A stretch of 64,000 nt of DNA, taken from contig NC_072456.1 of the NCBI RefSeq assembly GCF_027596085.1, positions 25,167,261 to 25,231,260 on the forward strand, given 5' to 3'. The translations under genes and the position numbers were made by a program. This document shows, one piece after another, positions 1 to 11,259 of this stretch (positions are counted from its first letter, which is position 1; every line of letters starts with the position of its first letter). Source of the DNA: Anoplopoma fimbria. Its lineage: Eukaryota > Chordata > Actinopteri > Perciformes > Anoplopomatidae. The notes below the pieces were generated by a model. It was not told the DNA's origin. It did no database searches and was given only the letters and a program-made list of their open reading frames with translations.

Positions 1-222
1 AACTTGTTGAATGATTGTTTAATTCTTTGACTCTCTCACTTTGTGCACCACTTGCGGGCTTGTTTATAGGTAAAGGCATGGTTAATGTTTAACCATGCGT
101 CGGTCAGTGCTAATGCAAGAGGGGAAACAAAGGATTAATGCAGAGAGCGAGAGGAGCTTTTAAAGTGAAAATGTGTTCCATCAGGAGGTTTAAAATGGGT
201 GAGTCTTCAGTGGTGCAGCAGT

Positions 223-277
223 GGAAAGAAAGAGAGGGAGGGAGGGAGGGAGCAGGTGGAGAGAGAGAGAGAGAGAG
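223..277. repeat. purine-rich (GGGA)n/(GA)n tract
   Basis: Short purine-only stretch: GGAAAGAAAGAGAGGG, then about four GGGA units and a run of GA dinucleotides. A simple repeat; no coding meaning. Confidence 0.9.
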
Positions 278-289
278 CAGTGAAGGGAG

Positions 290-1835
290 GTAACAATATG
301 GCTGAGCTGGTGGATCGATAATATGCTCTCTGATCCATAACATATTAATAGGAGGGAATACATTATTACTGTTAAGAGATGTCAGGGCAGAGACACGCAC
401 ACACCTCTGAGTGCTGGGGGAAGGTTTCAGCCGAGCTAAAGGTGAGGGACACAACACTGCATCTGGGCACCGAGCCAGAGAACAACCCTCAATCCTCTGC
501 TCGCTCTTAACCTTGGGACACTCTGTGGAGCTCCGCCTCCTCTCCTGTCCATTTCATTTCCTGTCTTAATATCCTGATTGAAGTGGTCACCTTTCTGTGT
601 CGTGGTTAACGAGCAGCAGGTGTCTGAGTGCAGCTCACTGTAGAGCAGATTATTTAATTTTTTACTTTTATCGTTTCGAGGAAGAGTCTACAGTTCACCC
701 TCCTGAAGCATTTTAATGGTTTTTCATGAAGAGCGGGAATAAAAGTGAGAGGGGCACGGGGGCAATTTATCTGTTGCATTAAAAAAGTGTGGTACTAGGG
801 TGGTAGGTGTGACAATGTCATTGTATTGTCTTTGTTTTCAGTGATTGAACTCAGTAAAGCTTTGTCCATATACGTGCTTGTCTCAGTAGCATGAACGTGA
901 ATGTTGCATTATTCTCTGAAACGTCAGAGGGCGTACAAACAAAATGAACTGTGAAGAATGAAAACATGCCACAGACATGCCCATAGACTGTAGGTGTAAC
1001 CGGCAAAAAGCCATAAACTGACCTCCACCATGACGAGGAAGGATTGCTATTACTTGTAAACTCACATCTCATATTCATGAACTACTTTATTGCCTTTGTA
1101 CAAGTCCTGTAAAGAAAGAAGTCAAGTATTAAATGCATTATGAAGAAACAAGAAACCTGGAATATCCTGTAAACAATTTGAAATGCCGGAAAAGTATTTC
1201 CTAAAAGGTAGATTCTTAAGACCTCCTGATTCTGAAGCATCTAAAAACAAATTGGCCGTCTTTGTATAACCCCTAGACATGTTAACAGTGTAAACCCCCA
1301 TGATGGCTTTCTTCTTGCAAGTTTGAAGCCTTTGTGACAGTTCCAAGATCACGCGCCAAGTTACAAAAATTCAAAGGTGCACGACCAAGTGTCGCAACCA
1401 CTTGCACCACATGCCGGCCGTTATTTCTTCATTTTTCTGGCGCCGGCTTCACTTCAGCAAGTATAAACTAATCTGAAGAATCACAAAAACATTATGGTGT
1501 AACCCCTTGCCAATAGAGAAATATACTAAATTCTGAAAGTCTTCTCGGAGTGCAGATCTCAGCCCAATGTGTCTGCAGACTGCAAAGACTACTACTGTAA
1601 TGTTTGATTGAAATAACAGAAACCACAACAAACCCCCGTCTAGACTGCAAGAGTATCAGACGCACTCACATGTCTCGTGCAACAGGTACACTCTCATTTT
1701 AATCTCTTCAGCTGTCTGCATTGGCTTCATGTTGACTATTTAAGGCTTCCATCCAGCCCTGTTAGCTTCTAGCTCTTTTAGCTAAATGCACAGCAGGATT
1801 CTGCGGTTTAGCTCTCCTCCTTCCAACAGGATATG
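290..1835. other. non-coding stretch, no gene recognised
   Basis: Mixed-composition sequence with frequent stops in all frames. The short open frames (for example 851-1078 and 1122-1352, minus strand) match no family I know. No repeat or RNA signature recognised. Confidence 0.6.
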
Positions 1836-2442
1836 ATTACATTACATTACATTACATTACAGTCATTTAGCAGACGCTTTTATCCAAAGCGACTTACAGG
1901 AAGTGTATTCAACATAGGTATTCAAGAGAACTACTAGTCACCAGAAGTCATAAGTGCATCTCCTTTCTTAAACAAGCATCTTAAAGCATAAACCAGAGCA
2001 AAAGTATAGTGCAGAGGCAAATTACTACGAAAACAATAACAGAAAACAATAATTGCAACAGACTAATACGAATACAATAAGTGTTACAACTACTACGAAT
2101 AGGATAAGTGCAGTAAACTGAATACGAATACAGTAAGTGCAACAACTAATATGAATGCAATAAGTGCTACGAGGAAGGCTCAGGGTAGTACTTCATGAAG
2201 AGGTGAGTTTTCAGCCTGCGTCTAAAGATGGGCAGCGACTCTGCTGTCCTGAGGTCAGTGGGGAGTTCATTCCACCACTGAGGGGCCAGGACAGAAAGAA
2301 GCTGTGACCGGGTGGATCGGCCGCAGGGACCTCTGAGCGACGGGGCAACCAGTCGCCCCGAGGCAGCAGAGAGGAGTGGTCGGGCGGGGGTGTAGGGCTT
2401 GACCAAGGCCTGGAGATAGAGATATGATGCGCTCTCTTGTAG
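1836..2442 (-). mobile_element. L2-clade LINE, 5'-truncated 3' end
   Basis: Minus-strand remnant of a non-LTR retrotransposon. The reading frame from about 2442 to the stop at 2167-2169 encodes the extreme C-terminus of an L2-type ORF2. Visible motifs in order are LQALVKPYTPARPL, APQWWNELPTDLR and FRRRLKTHLF, the usual L2 ending. A 3' UTR of about 270 bp follows, then a short stem-loop-like tail (1861-1899) and five TGTAA units on the coding strand (1836-1860), a tail type known from UnaL2-like LINEs. The endonuclease and reverse transcriptase domains are absent, so the copy is dead on arrival, which is usual after incomplete reverse transcription. The remaining frame has no internal stop, which suggests modest age. 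Its tail matches that of the SINE at 3823-4111. Confidence 0.85.
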
Positions 2443-3822
2443 TCAGTGCTCAGTTCAGTTTGATAAACGAATTGTTAAACATACATGCAATTACCACACA
2501 TGTTTTACCGGTGCACGGTCGCCTTTTACGGTTAAAACGGGAATATATATTTTTTAAGACAATATGATAGTTGCATAAACTATTTTTATAACAATTTGAA
2601 AAACCCAAAAATCATGACATCCCTATTCAACACACAGTCATATATTAGCATTCAAATGCATTATGCAATACTAGCCGCAGACAGAAAGACAGATGCGTGT
2701 GCTTTCACTCACGCACGCGCACACAAATTCATCATTTCCTGGCAGTGATGATAATAAATCCAGTATACACTACAGTAACAATCTTGCAGTGTTTCCATGA
2801 GTTTGAATCCACACAATAAGAAGTCTGCACATCAACAGTGTATGGTTGTGTGTGTTTGTACAGTCTGACAGCATCCTCCTGGCTGTGTGAGTTGTAGCCC
2901 AGCAGTTGATGTGCTTTGAATACACAACTGCACCCACCAGACATGAAGACAGAGGAGGAGAACATAATGATGTGTCTCTTTGACTCACTCAGAATCAGCT
3001 CTCTGCTTTTAAAGCTCAAACTATGATGCTAACACTAGTGACATGTCAAACTATTGTTCTCTTATATTGATTTCAGTTGAAAAGCAATTGATGATTTGAT
3101 TGGCATACATTTTATACAAACAAAATAATGTACCATGTGACAGTTGAGCGTATAAACCACAGATGTGCACATTCTTCCCACAGAAATGGAGCTAAAGAGT
3201 TTTGATTAGCTGGACTCCATTCACTACACACACCTGCTTATCTGGGTGTTGTTGTTCAAGTGATTCATATTTTCGGCGTCCAAATAGGTTTATTTATACA
3301 CTACTTGATGATAAATGGAGCTCGTAGTTTAATTGTCCTGATGCTTCACTCCTAATCACAATCAGCATCATAGTCATCGTTGCCACAATCACGTTATTCA
3401 TCCTCTTAACCAATCAACGCTCAGAAAGATAAGAAAAATGTTTCGTCCAAAACAAATTGGCCCACTCAAGTATCTGTCGTCTTCTTAACTCTCACATTTT
3501 GCATATCCTTCATTGTGTTTTCCCCCTGAACTTCTGTAGCTGCACTCACTGCTATGTTTCTTTGCAGTTTCCGTGCTCTTACTGCTGCCACCCTGTTGAT
3601 CTGCTGAAGTGACTTTAGCTTTCTTAGGGACTGACTCACTACTAAGCCACTCATATGCTGGTTATATCAACATCAATGGGAAACAGAATAATGGCAGAAC
3701 AAAAATGTTGCATGTTTATGAAGACTTGGAAAATGAGGATTAAGTGGGTTTAAGACGATGGTGAAAAAACTCCTTGTTTGCTGTATGGCTTTAATACAAT
3801 GTGGCCATAATGACAGATAAAC
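2443..3822. other. non-coding stretch, no gene recognised
   Basis: AT-leaning sequence. The minus-strand frames 2732-3019 (95 codons) and 3466-3654 (62 codons) have no recognisable domain. Short CA/CG alternation near 2705-2725. No confident repeat. Confidence 0.55.
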
Positions 3823-4111
3823 GGCTGTGGCGTAGTGGAGAGCAAGGTAGTTCTCCAATCAGAGGGTCGGTGGTTCGATACCCGGCTTCGGCAGTCGATG
3901 TGTCCTTGGGCAAGACACTTAACCCCAAGTTGCTCCTGAAGGCTTGCCATCGGTGTGGACTGGATGATGAATGTTAGTTAGAGTCTGATGGTGGCACCTT
4001 GCATGGTAGCCTGTCATCAGTGTGTGAATGGGTGAATGATATGTAATATACTACTGACTGTAAGTCGCTTTGGATAAAAGCGTCTGCTAAATGACTGTAA
4101 TGTAATGTAAT
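3823..4111 (+). mobile_element. tRNA-derived SINE with L2-type 3' tail (V-SINE-like)
   Basis: Complete-looking SINE in three parts. The tRNA-related head (about 3823-3885) carries an A-box-like TGGCGTAGTGG and the B box GGTTCGATACC. The body includes TGTCCTTGGGCAAGACACTT (3901-3920), a central block I associate with vertebrate V-SINEs. The LINE-like tail (about 4057-4111) ends in TGTAA repeats. The tail is identical to that of the L2 relic at 1836-1899 read on its coding strand. A 6-bp ATAAAC flanks both sides (3817-3822 and 4110-4115), a possible short target duplication. The SINE at 25668-25960 shares the head and body but has a different tail. Superfamily name is from memory. Confidence 0.88.
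3828..3882 (+). promoter_or_regulatory. internal Pol III promoter (A and B boxes) of SINE
   Basis: A-box-like TGGCGTAGTGG at 3828-3838 and consensus B box GGTTCGATACC (pattern GGTTCGANNCC) at 3872-3882, spaced as in tRNA genes. Inferred to be the SINE's type-2 RNA polymerase III promoter. The flanking sequence does not fold as a mature tRNA. Confidence 0.7.
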
Positions 4112-4115
4112 AAAC

Positions 4116-4797
4116 ATCTGTGGATCTTAAGACAGCGAAAATATGTAATTTTCATTTTTAACTACTTATAAGAACTGTCAAGATACAGTACAGTGAACAA
4201 CAAACACTACTCTGTGAGTTGAATAGTAACTATTAATCATGCTAAAGGTACAGTATCTATGGACCCCTTTTCTGCTTCAAACGGGAGCTACGACAGCTAG
4301 CTTGTTCGCTAGCGAGCTCATCCATCTCCAGAGCTGGCTTGTTAGCTGGCTCTCCATATCTGTACAGTTTTGCACGACCTTGATACATCGATTTGGATTC
4401 AGTTAATACTTTGCGGTGCCTTTGAGTTTACCTCGAAACAAGGCACATTTTAGAATGAGGTATTTTGTGTAAAGGGTGAAGAGTCTAGCAAACGAGTTAT
4501 CGGTGGTCTTCACCCTCCAAACCCAAAGATGTTCCCTTCAGAAAGTCATTTAACCTCAGCCACGCTCCGGTGACCAGCAGAGGAGCGACTGTACATACAG
4601 AACACATCACCGGTAGACAGCGCTGACACACCATAATGAATCAGGACGGTACAGACTAGTGGTAAGGTATGTATATAGGAAGGGTATTTCAGTAGGGGAC
4701 AAATGGTAAATACAAAATAAAAGTCTCTACCTTACAGGATCTCACTCCTCTGATTTGATTGGTTGACTGGTGCAATGTTATTTTTGGGTGTCTAGAC
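4116..4797. other. probable older repeat, unclassified
   Basis: No coding signal. Contains CTAGC/GCTAG-rich sequence around 4298-4320. The left edge GACCCCTTTTCTG (4262-4274) is nearly the reverse complement of CAGTAAAGGGGTC (5161-5173), so this stretch may be the left part of a roughly 0.9-kb terminal-inverted-repeat element interrupted by the hAT copy at 4798-5088. No target duplication was found for the outer element, so this is tentative. Confidence 0.35.
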
Positions 4798-5088
4798 CAG
4801 TGGTTCTCAAATGGGGGTACGTGAAGGCACTCCAGGGGGTACGTGAGATTTTTTAAAATATATTTAAAATTAGCATCCATTCAAAAATCCTTTAAAAATA
4901 GTTATTTAATAAATATTCAATAAAATATAATTGTAAAGTTCATGAACTGAATTCAATGCAACAATGCAATCTTCAGTGTTGACAGTTTAATAAATCAGAC
5001 ACTGATGGCACAGCGCTGGTTAGGGGGTACATGGCTGAAAAAGTATTTCACAGGGGGTACATCACTGAAAAAAGGTTGAGAACCACTG
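4798..5088. mobile_element. non-autonomous hAT-type DNA transposon (291 bp)
   Basis: Perfect 13-bp terminal inverted repeats CAGTGGTTCTCAA (4798-4810, and reverse complement 5076-5088), typical of hAT/Charlie-like elements. Flanks are GTCTAGAC (4790-4797) and CTCTAGAG (5089-5096): an 8-bp duplication matching in the central TCTAGA, the NTCTAGAN target preferred by Charlie-type hATs. The interior has several GGGGGTAC motifs and no transposase frame, so it would have depended on an enzyme encoded elsewhere. Confidence 0.88.
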
Positions 5089-5096
5089 CTCTAGAG

Positions 5097-5499
5097 GAAG
5101 CAGGCCCGGTGCTAATGGATGGTGGCTGATTCTGAGACACTAAATAAAAGTAACACAAACCAGTAAAGGGGTCAGTGGAGCCTCAGACCTGCAATCTAAC
5201 AGCCCCGGTGGAATCCAGAAGCCCGGTCGCTTCTGTCGTTATGTTCACAGCTAAAAATAGCTCCGGTTTATCACCATCACATGGTCCCCCGGGTGTTTGT
5301 TTGTAGGAAGAGGGAGCACGGGGGTTAGAGAAATGGCCACCGCTCTGTGTGTCCAGCTCTGACTTTATGTATCGTATCTGTGAGACGCAGCTGAGCTTAA
5401 ACTAGAGAGAGAGAGAAAAAGGTGGACAGGGTTTGTGACTCTGGCAAGCATGGACACAGTGGGTCCATATGCATTAGAACAGGGTACACACCGGGAGGA

Positions 5500-5501
<2 letters not shown>
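5097..5501. other. non-coding stretch, no gene recognised
   Basis: Mixed sequence with a short GA run near 5404-5418. The first part may be the right end of the older element described at 4116-4797. No gene or RNA recognised. Confidence 0.5.

Positions 5502-5587
<86 letters not shown>
5502..5587. repeat. compound microsatellite (GT)37(GA)n
   Basis: Uninterrupted GT repeats from 5502 to 5576, passing directly into GA repeats to 5587. Open frames across it on both strands are repeat artefacts. Confidence 0.98.
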
Positions 5588-5686
5588 CTGAACAGTGAAA
5601 AGCACTTAACTAGAGACATATTTTCACTGCTAATGTGAGAAAAAACCATATTGATGCAGTTTCCCTCTTTATTTTTTATTTGTTAG

Positions 5687-5821
5687 TCCCTCTTTCCCTC
5701 TTCCTCTCTCTCGCTCTCCCTCCCTCTCTCTCTCCCACTCTCTCTCTCTCTTTCTATCTCTCTCTTTCCCTCTCCCTCTTCTTCTTCTTCCTCTCTCTCT
5801 CTCTTCCCTCTCCTCTCTCTT

Positions 5822-5857
<36 letters not shown>

Positions 5858-6233
5858 TTCCCTCTTCCTCCCTCACTCTCTCTCTCCCTGCTCTCCCTCT
5901 CTCTCTCCCTCTTCCTCCCTCTCTCTCTCTCCCCCGCTCTCTCTCTCTTTCTATCTCTCTCTCTCTTTCCCTCTTTCTCTTCTTCTTCTTCCTCTCTCTT
6001 CTCTCTCTCCCCCTCTCTCTCTCCCCCGCTCTCTCTCTCTCTTTCTATCTCTCTCTCTCCCTCATCCCTCTTCCTCCCTCTCTCTCTCTCTCCGCTCTCT
6101 CTCTCTCTATCTCTTTCCATCTCTCTCCCTCTCCCTCTTCCTCTCTCTCTTTTTCTCTTCCTCCCTCTCTCTCCATCTCCCTCTCTGCCTCTCCCTCTTT
6201 CTCCCTGCCTCTCTCCCCCCCCCCCCTCTCTCT
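5687..6233. repeat. long polypyrimidine tract (CT-rich, about 550 bp)
   Basis: Almost pure C/T on the plus strand, made of CTCTCT, CCCTCTTCC and TTCTTCTTCC blocks with isolated G or A interruptions, ending in a C-run at about 6214-6226. The 203-codon plus frame (Ser/Leu/Pro) and 242-codon minus frame (Arg/Glu/Gly) over it are translation artefacts. Such tracts can adopt triplex (H-DNA) structures. Confidence 0.95.
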
Positions 6234-6368
6234 GCGGTGCGAGTGAGGCGAGGCCAGATGAGTCGCTGTGTCGGAGAGAATGCAGCAGTGAGGGAGGCGA
6301 AGCTTTATTTCTCAGTGAAAGGTGTATTTTTCTCTTGTCAACAGGCATGGCTGCATCAGCCTCTCCTT

Positions 6369-6492
6369 GACCCCCCCTCCTCCCCCTCCTCCCCCCCCCC
6401 CACCCCCTCACCCACTCCCAATCTCCATCTTCTTCCTTAGTTTTCTGCGGCTCTTTTCTATCCCCCCCCCTCTCTCCCTCCCTGCCTCCTAT
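6369..6492. repeat. C-rich low-complexity tract
   Basis: Runs of C interspersed with T (CCCCTCCTCCCCCTCC type) at 6369-6420, then a mixed CT segment with CCCCCCCC near 6461-6470. It continues the pyrimidine asymmetry of the preceding tract. Confidence 0.85.
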
Positions 6493-6833
6493 CTGGAGCT
6501 GTACAGAGGACAGATTGAGGGTATTATTTTTTCCTTGGACTGAGTTTCTCTGCCATGCAGTGATACTGAAGGTCCCATTCTGCTCCTGTGTCCAAGATAA
6601 ATCAAAAACATTTTTCTACAGCTGCAATCAATGCCCAAGCCCTTTTTCAACAGCTCTGCCTCTTTCCTCTCTCTCTTACTCATGGGCACACATGCACACA
6701 CACTCTCTCTCACTCTCTCTCACACACACACACACTGACTCTTTCTCTTCTCTTTTTCTTCCTGAGGCAATGGTTCTCTCTTGAACGCTGACATCAGATA
6801 GCCTCCCTCCAGCAGTCCACTCCTCTGGGAGGG
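6493..6833. other. non-coding with short CT/CA repeats
   Basis: Unremarkable sequence apart from CT repeats at about 6701-6720 running into CA repeats to 6735. No gene recognised. Confidence 0.6.
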
Positions 6834-6852
6834 ATTTGCATCTCATTTGCAT
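6834..6852 (+). promoter_or_regulatory. paired octamer (POU) motifs
   Basis: Two exact ATTTGCAT octamers at 6834-6841 and 6845-6852, starts 11 bp apart, in non-repetitive sequence. ATTTGCAT is the reverse complement of the Oct-factor consensus ATGCAAAT. The motif identity is seen; binding is inference. Confidence 0.4.
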
Positions 6853-6913
6853 ATCATTACAGATTTAATAGAGCAAACTGTGCTCCATCCTGAGTGAAAA
6901 TGACGAGGTGGGT

Positions 6914-6926
6914 GGGGGGGGGGGGG
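6914..6926 (+). repeat. poly-G run (13 G)
   Basis: Uninterrupted G13 preceded by GGTGGGT. It could fold as a G-quadruplex with neighbouring GG runs and is prone to length error. Confidence 0.85.
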
Positions 6927-7959
6927 AGGAAAGGTGAAGATAGCTGGGGAGAGTCTCTCTACTGGTGACTGTGTGCCTCCGAGCAGCTGCTGTGTTCCCT
7001 GTCTGGCACACAGCGACGTCCCTCTGCAATTACACATATTCTCCAAAAATGAAAATGATAATCATAACGTTATGTGTAAAACCGGAACAGGGCTCTGTTT
7101 CAGAAGTAGGAATGCAGAATCACATTAATATTTGTAATAACACAGATGACTCGCATCAATACATACAACAGTATTTCATATTATTCCCTACATTTGTTTA
7201 GACAGGGATCCTAAAAAAATACAAGGTAATATCATTATCTGATCAATAATATTGTTGGGTTATATGCCTGATAGAGCTTGCACCAGAAAGTCGATGACTC
7301 AAATTATCTCTAAGTCGACATTAAGTTCTTCAACTCAAGCCTTCTTTTTTTGATTTTTGAGACGATTGATTTCTGAAAAAGTTTGTGCTCAAACAATTTA
7401 ATGATAAACATATTTCCGTGGGATCAAAAAAAGTACATAACGGGGGCCCGTGTTTAAGGAGGGGTCGAAAGGGTCCATTTTGACCACTATGTTAATATAG
7501 TCAGAAATATCACTGAAACTAATGTCAATGGATTGCCAGTCCTTTATGAATATTGTATTGTACAGACAAATTCGATTGGAATTAAACAATTCTGATTTTG
7601 GGGAAAACATCCTAATGCCTGAGGCAGTTTGTGCAACACTGCAAAAGGATGTGAAAAGCAGGTCGAAGAGTGGGGAGTAATAATTAATAGTAATTAATAA
7701 GTAATAATTGCCTATATATGAAGATAATGGAGCACATTCTTGGACAGTCACTCTTGTAAGGCTTTCATATTTTTGCACTCGGTTGTACAAACTATACTGA
7801 AAAACATAGTGGTGTAAAGAATGAGAAAAGGTTTGGATGTGAATGTCACAGATTCAAAAGGTTGACAGACAGATGCCAGTCAAGTGGAGAGCTACGATGA
7901 TGAACAAGGAGGTCTAACTGCAGAGATTACAGCGAGAAGTTGCGTCTTTTTAGTTTTGC
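6927..7959. other. non-coding stretch, no gene recognised
   Basis: AT-rich. The 130-codon minus frame at 7398-7790 is the longest non-repetitive open frame nearby but has no recognisable motif and lies in AT-rich sequence. I treat it as chance. Confidence 0.5.
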
Positions 7960-8245
7960 TTGATTTTTGGCAACAACTTTGATAATTGAATAATCAGTTT
8001 GAGTAATTTAGCAAGAAAAAAAGTCAAATTTCTCTGATTCCAGCTTCTTTTCTCTGACATTTCTTTGTTTCTTTGCTCCTTCTCTTTGAGTCGTGGACAA
8101 AACAAGACATCATCTCATTTTCTGACAATATATAGACCAAACAACTTATTGATTTATTGAGAAAATAATAGATTTGATAATAGATTTGATAGAGTAAAAC
8201 ACATTAATTGAAAATGAAAATAGTCATTAGTTACAGCCCTAATTT
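7960..8245 (+). mobile_element. old dispersed DNA-repeat copy (MITE-like, one end)
   Basis: Resembles a repeat widespread in teleost genomes, recognised by phrases such as TCGTGGACAAAACAAGACAT, AGACCAAACAACTTATTGAT and the terminal GTTACAGCCCTAA (8231-8243). Only the right end is convincing; the left terminus is missing or too degenerate. Class (probably a non-autonomous DNA transposon) is from memory and unverified. Confidence 0.5.
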
Positions 8246-8923
8246 CTTTTAGATGTTAAGCTGATCAGTCACAATTCTTAATATCATTTAACAGCTAAAT
8301 GATTAATTATTAATATCCTTAACAAAAGCCAGTTGCCAGATGTGTTGTTACTTCAGGACTTCAACTCTTTATTGATCTCTGTAGAGTCATTCTTTGCATC
8401 TTGCTTAAAGGCATCTCAGCAGAACAGGTGTTTGCTGACTCGGCAAATCCAAGGACGTTTGTTTTTTTTTATCACTAACTCACCCTGCTGTCGTTAAAAA
8501 CCAGTAGATGTTGTACATTTTGTCGCTCTCTTCTCATTTTGCACCAACAGCTAAACGAGCACACTTTTCACATAGAGTTAATAGGGCATAAAATATGATT
8601 TGTTTATGTAAATTCATATCAGACAGTGTGTGACAACACTGAGATAAACTCAGCCCTTTTTTTAATTACCTTATTGTGCCGTCTCTCCTCAGCAGCAAAA
8701 ACTCCTGGAAGGAAGAGGCTTTTTCAATTAGGACCCCCCCTCCCCCTCCCTCCCTCCCTCCCCCATCCGAGCTCCACTCTCTGCCGCACGCTTTTTGTTA
8801 TGTGTGCGTGCATGTGTGTGTGTGTGAATTATTTGGTAACCTTTCTAATTTCACACTTGTTAAGTTTCCGTGTAAAAGGCAGCATTTTAGAAAAGAAGCC
8901 CTCAGGATGGGTGAATGTCATTA
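8246..8923. other. non-coding stretch, no gene recognised
   Basis: AT-rich to about 8640, then a C/T-rich patch at 8731-8765. No domain, RNA or repeat family recognised. Confidence 0.55.
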
Positions 8924-8929
8924 GTGTGT

Positions 8930-9004
<75 letters not shown>
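8924..9004. repeat. (GT)n microsatellite
   Basis: About 80 bp of GT with one GA interruption near 8934. It lies 85 bp from the oppositely oriented CA tract at 9090-9190. Confidence 0.98.
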
Positions 9005-9006
<2 letters not shown>

Positions 9007-9087
9007 AGGAGGTTGATAGTACACAGATTAGTAATATGAAATCAGGAGCAGGTTCAAGTCTCAACGGCCTTTTTTCTGCATAAACCT

Positions 9088-9639
<552 letters not shown>

Positions 9640-9697
9640 CCTTCCTTCCTTCCTTCCTTCCTTCCTTCCTTCCTTCCTTCCTTCCTTCCTTCCTTCC
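9640..9697. repeat. (CCTT)n tetranucleotide microsatellite
   Basis: About 14 perfect CCTT units, preceded by degenerate TTTCC units from about 9608. A T10 run (9750-9759) and A16 run (9787-9802) follow nearby. Confidence 0.97.
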
Positions 9698-9922
9698 GTG
9701 CAGCTGTCCTAGATTCACCAGTGGCTGATCTGTTCCCAGTAAGGCAGGTTTTTTTTTTTTCTGGTGTTTGCTTCCTCCATTTCAGCAAAAAAAAAAAAAA
9801 AAGAAACTGTGTCTTCTCCCCTCCCCCAGCAGAATAGATGGTGGATTGACCCAGTTAGGGTGAGAATGGGTATTGTACTGGGGGTGTAAATGTGCCAAGG
9901 TGTGTACATCTGCGTACATATG

Positions 9923-9924
<2 letters not shown>

Positions 9925-9998
<74 letters not shown>
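9925..9998. repeat. (TG)37 microsatellite
   Basis: Uninterrupted TG run of 74 bp. Confidence 0.98.
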
Positions 9999-10000
<2 letters not shown>

Positions 10001-11259
10001 ACATATACATGATGTGGAGTTTAAAGTGTGTTAGACTAATTTGGTTAATATGTTTTTAATTGGACATCGAGGCTGTGTTGTAGACACAATGTCAATTTCC
10101 GACACATTAGTCTGCACTGTGAAAAGATGCATGCGTTATAATGCACCACGAGGTCTTGTTATTTTGAAATATAAAGAGGTGAAGGCTAAAACACTAAAAG
10201 GTGAAATGGTTAAAGAGGTCATTGTACCTGAGCTGAAACTATTAGTCGGATCGTTGGTCAATCAACACAAAATTGATGGAAAGTACTTTAGATAATGGAT
10301 ATGACGTTTGGATAACTGAGGCCATATATTTGCTGGTCAGATATGACCATTTCCTGCTTTTCATGATGGTTTAAACCAAATCCATCTGGCTTTAGAACTT
10401 TTGTTTGGGGAAAAAAGGACATTTTGAAGATGTCACCTTGGCCTCTTTTCATCATATGTGTATTTTGACAAATGATTAATTTATTCATAGATTTACTATA
10501 AAACAAAATAAATTGTAAATGGCAGATCTACAGTCTGCACATTAAGAGACTTGGAGCTCTGACTGGTATCTCAACACACGGAACTATTAGACAAAATCTG
10601 GAGCGCAAGGTTTTAATAATAGTTTCAACAAACAACTTGTCTTTATTAAAAAAACATTTAAAGATTAAGAGACTTAAACAGACATTGAAATGTTATTTTG
10701 TTTGCTCCTTTCCTCATCGCTCCACATGTTAACACCACAAGGCAAATTAAAGCGGCTTTACCTCCTGCTAACCCATTATTCTCTCTATCTGGAATAGAAA
10801 AAGAGAAGCCGGATCCAACTCATAAGACATTTTTTAATGTTTGGTGATGTCTTTGACCCGTGGTTAGTCCTGTTTGTACTCTTATTGTAGTATAATGCAG
10901 AAGTACTGTTGGTAAGGTTTCCTGCCGTGTAATGTCACCGTGAACTATGTTTGTGGTCAATCAGTAATGGGTATTTTCCTTAGCCATGGAGTAATGGAGC
11001 AATAATGCACCTTGATGTTATCTGGTCACATCTTTGGCTGTAGTTGATCTTCTTGCAAATCTAATTCTCCCCGTTCTCTCCTTTCATTGACAGTTTGGAA
11101 ATCTAAAAAGTGTTTAAAACACATCCAGGGTAGTGTACGGAGTAGTAAAGTAAAATACAGATTTCATGGTTGGTTTATTGGATAAAAAAAAACAACGAAC
11201 TGAGAAAGAGAGTCATATTTTTCCTTTGGTCTTTTCCAGTTAATGTTTAGCTGAAACAA
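9999..11259. other. non-coding stretch, no gene recognised
   Basis: AT-rich. The 84-codon plus frame at 10041-10295 is non-repetitive but matches nothing I know and has no flanking splice or promoter evidence. No repeat family recognised. Confidence 0.5.

Noticed and set aside
3823..3890. tRNA gene
   Set aside because: A and B boxes belong to a SINE head; no acceptor stem closes, and the SINE body follows directly.
4567..4590. CTCF-like GACCAGCAGAGGAGCGACT
   Set aside because: Similar to the repeat-borne motif but interrupted by an extra base and mismatches in the G-run; too weak to call.
5635..6411. 203- and 242-codon frames over the polypyrimidine tract
   Set aside because: Ser/Leu/Pro and Arg/Glu compositions follow directly from the CT repeat; not a gene.
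7398..7790. 130-codon minus-strand frame
   Set aside because: AT-rich sequence, no motif I recognise, no supporting signals; plausible by chance.
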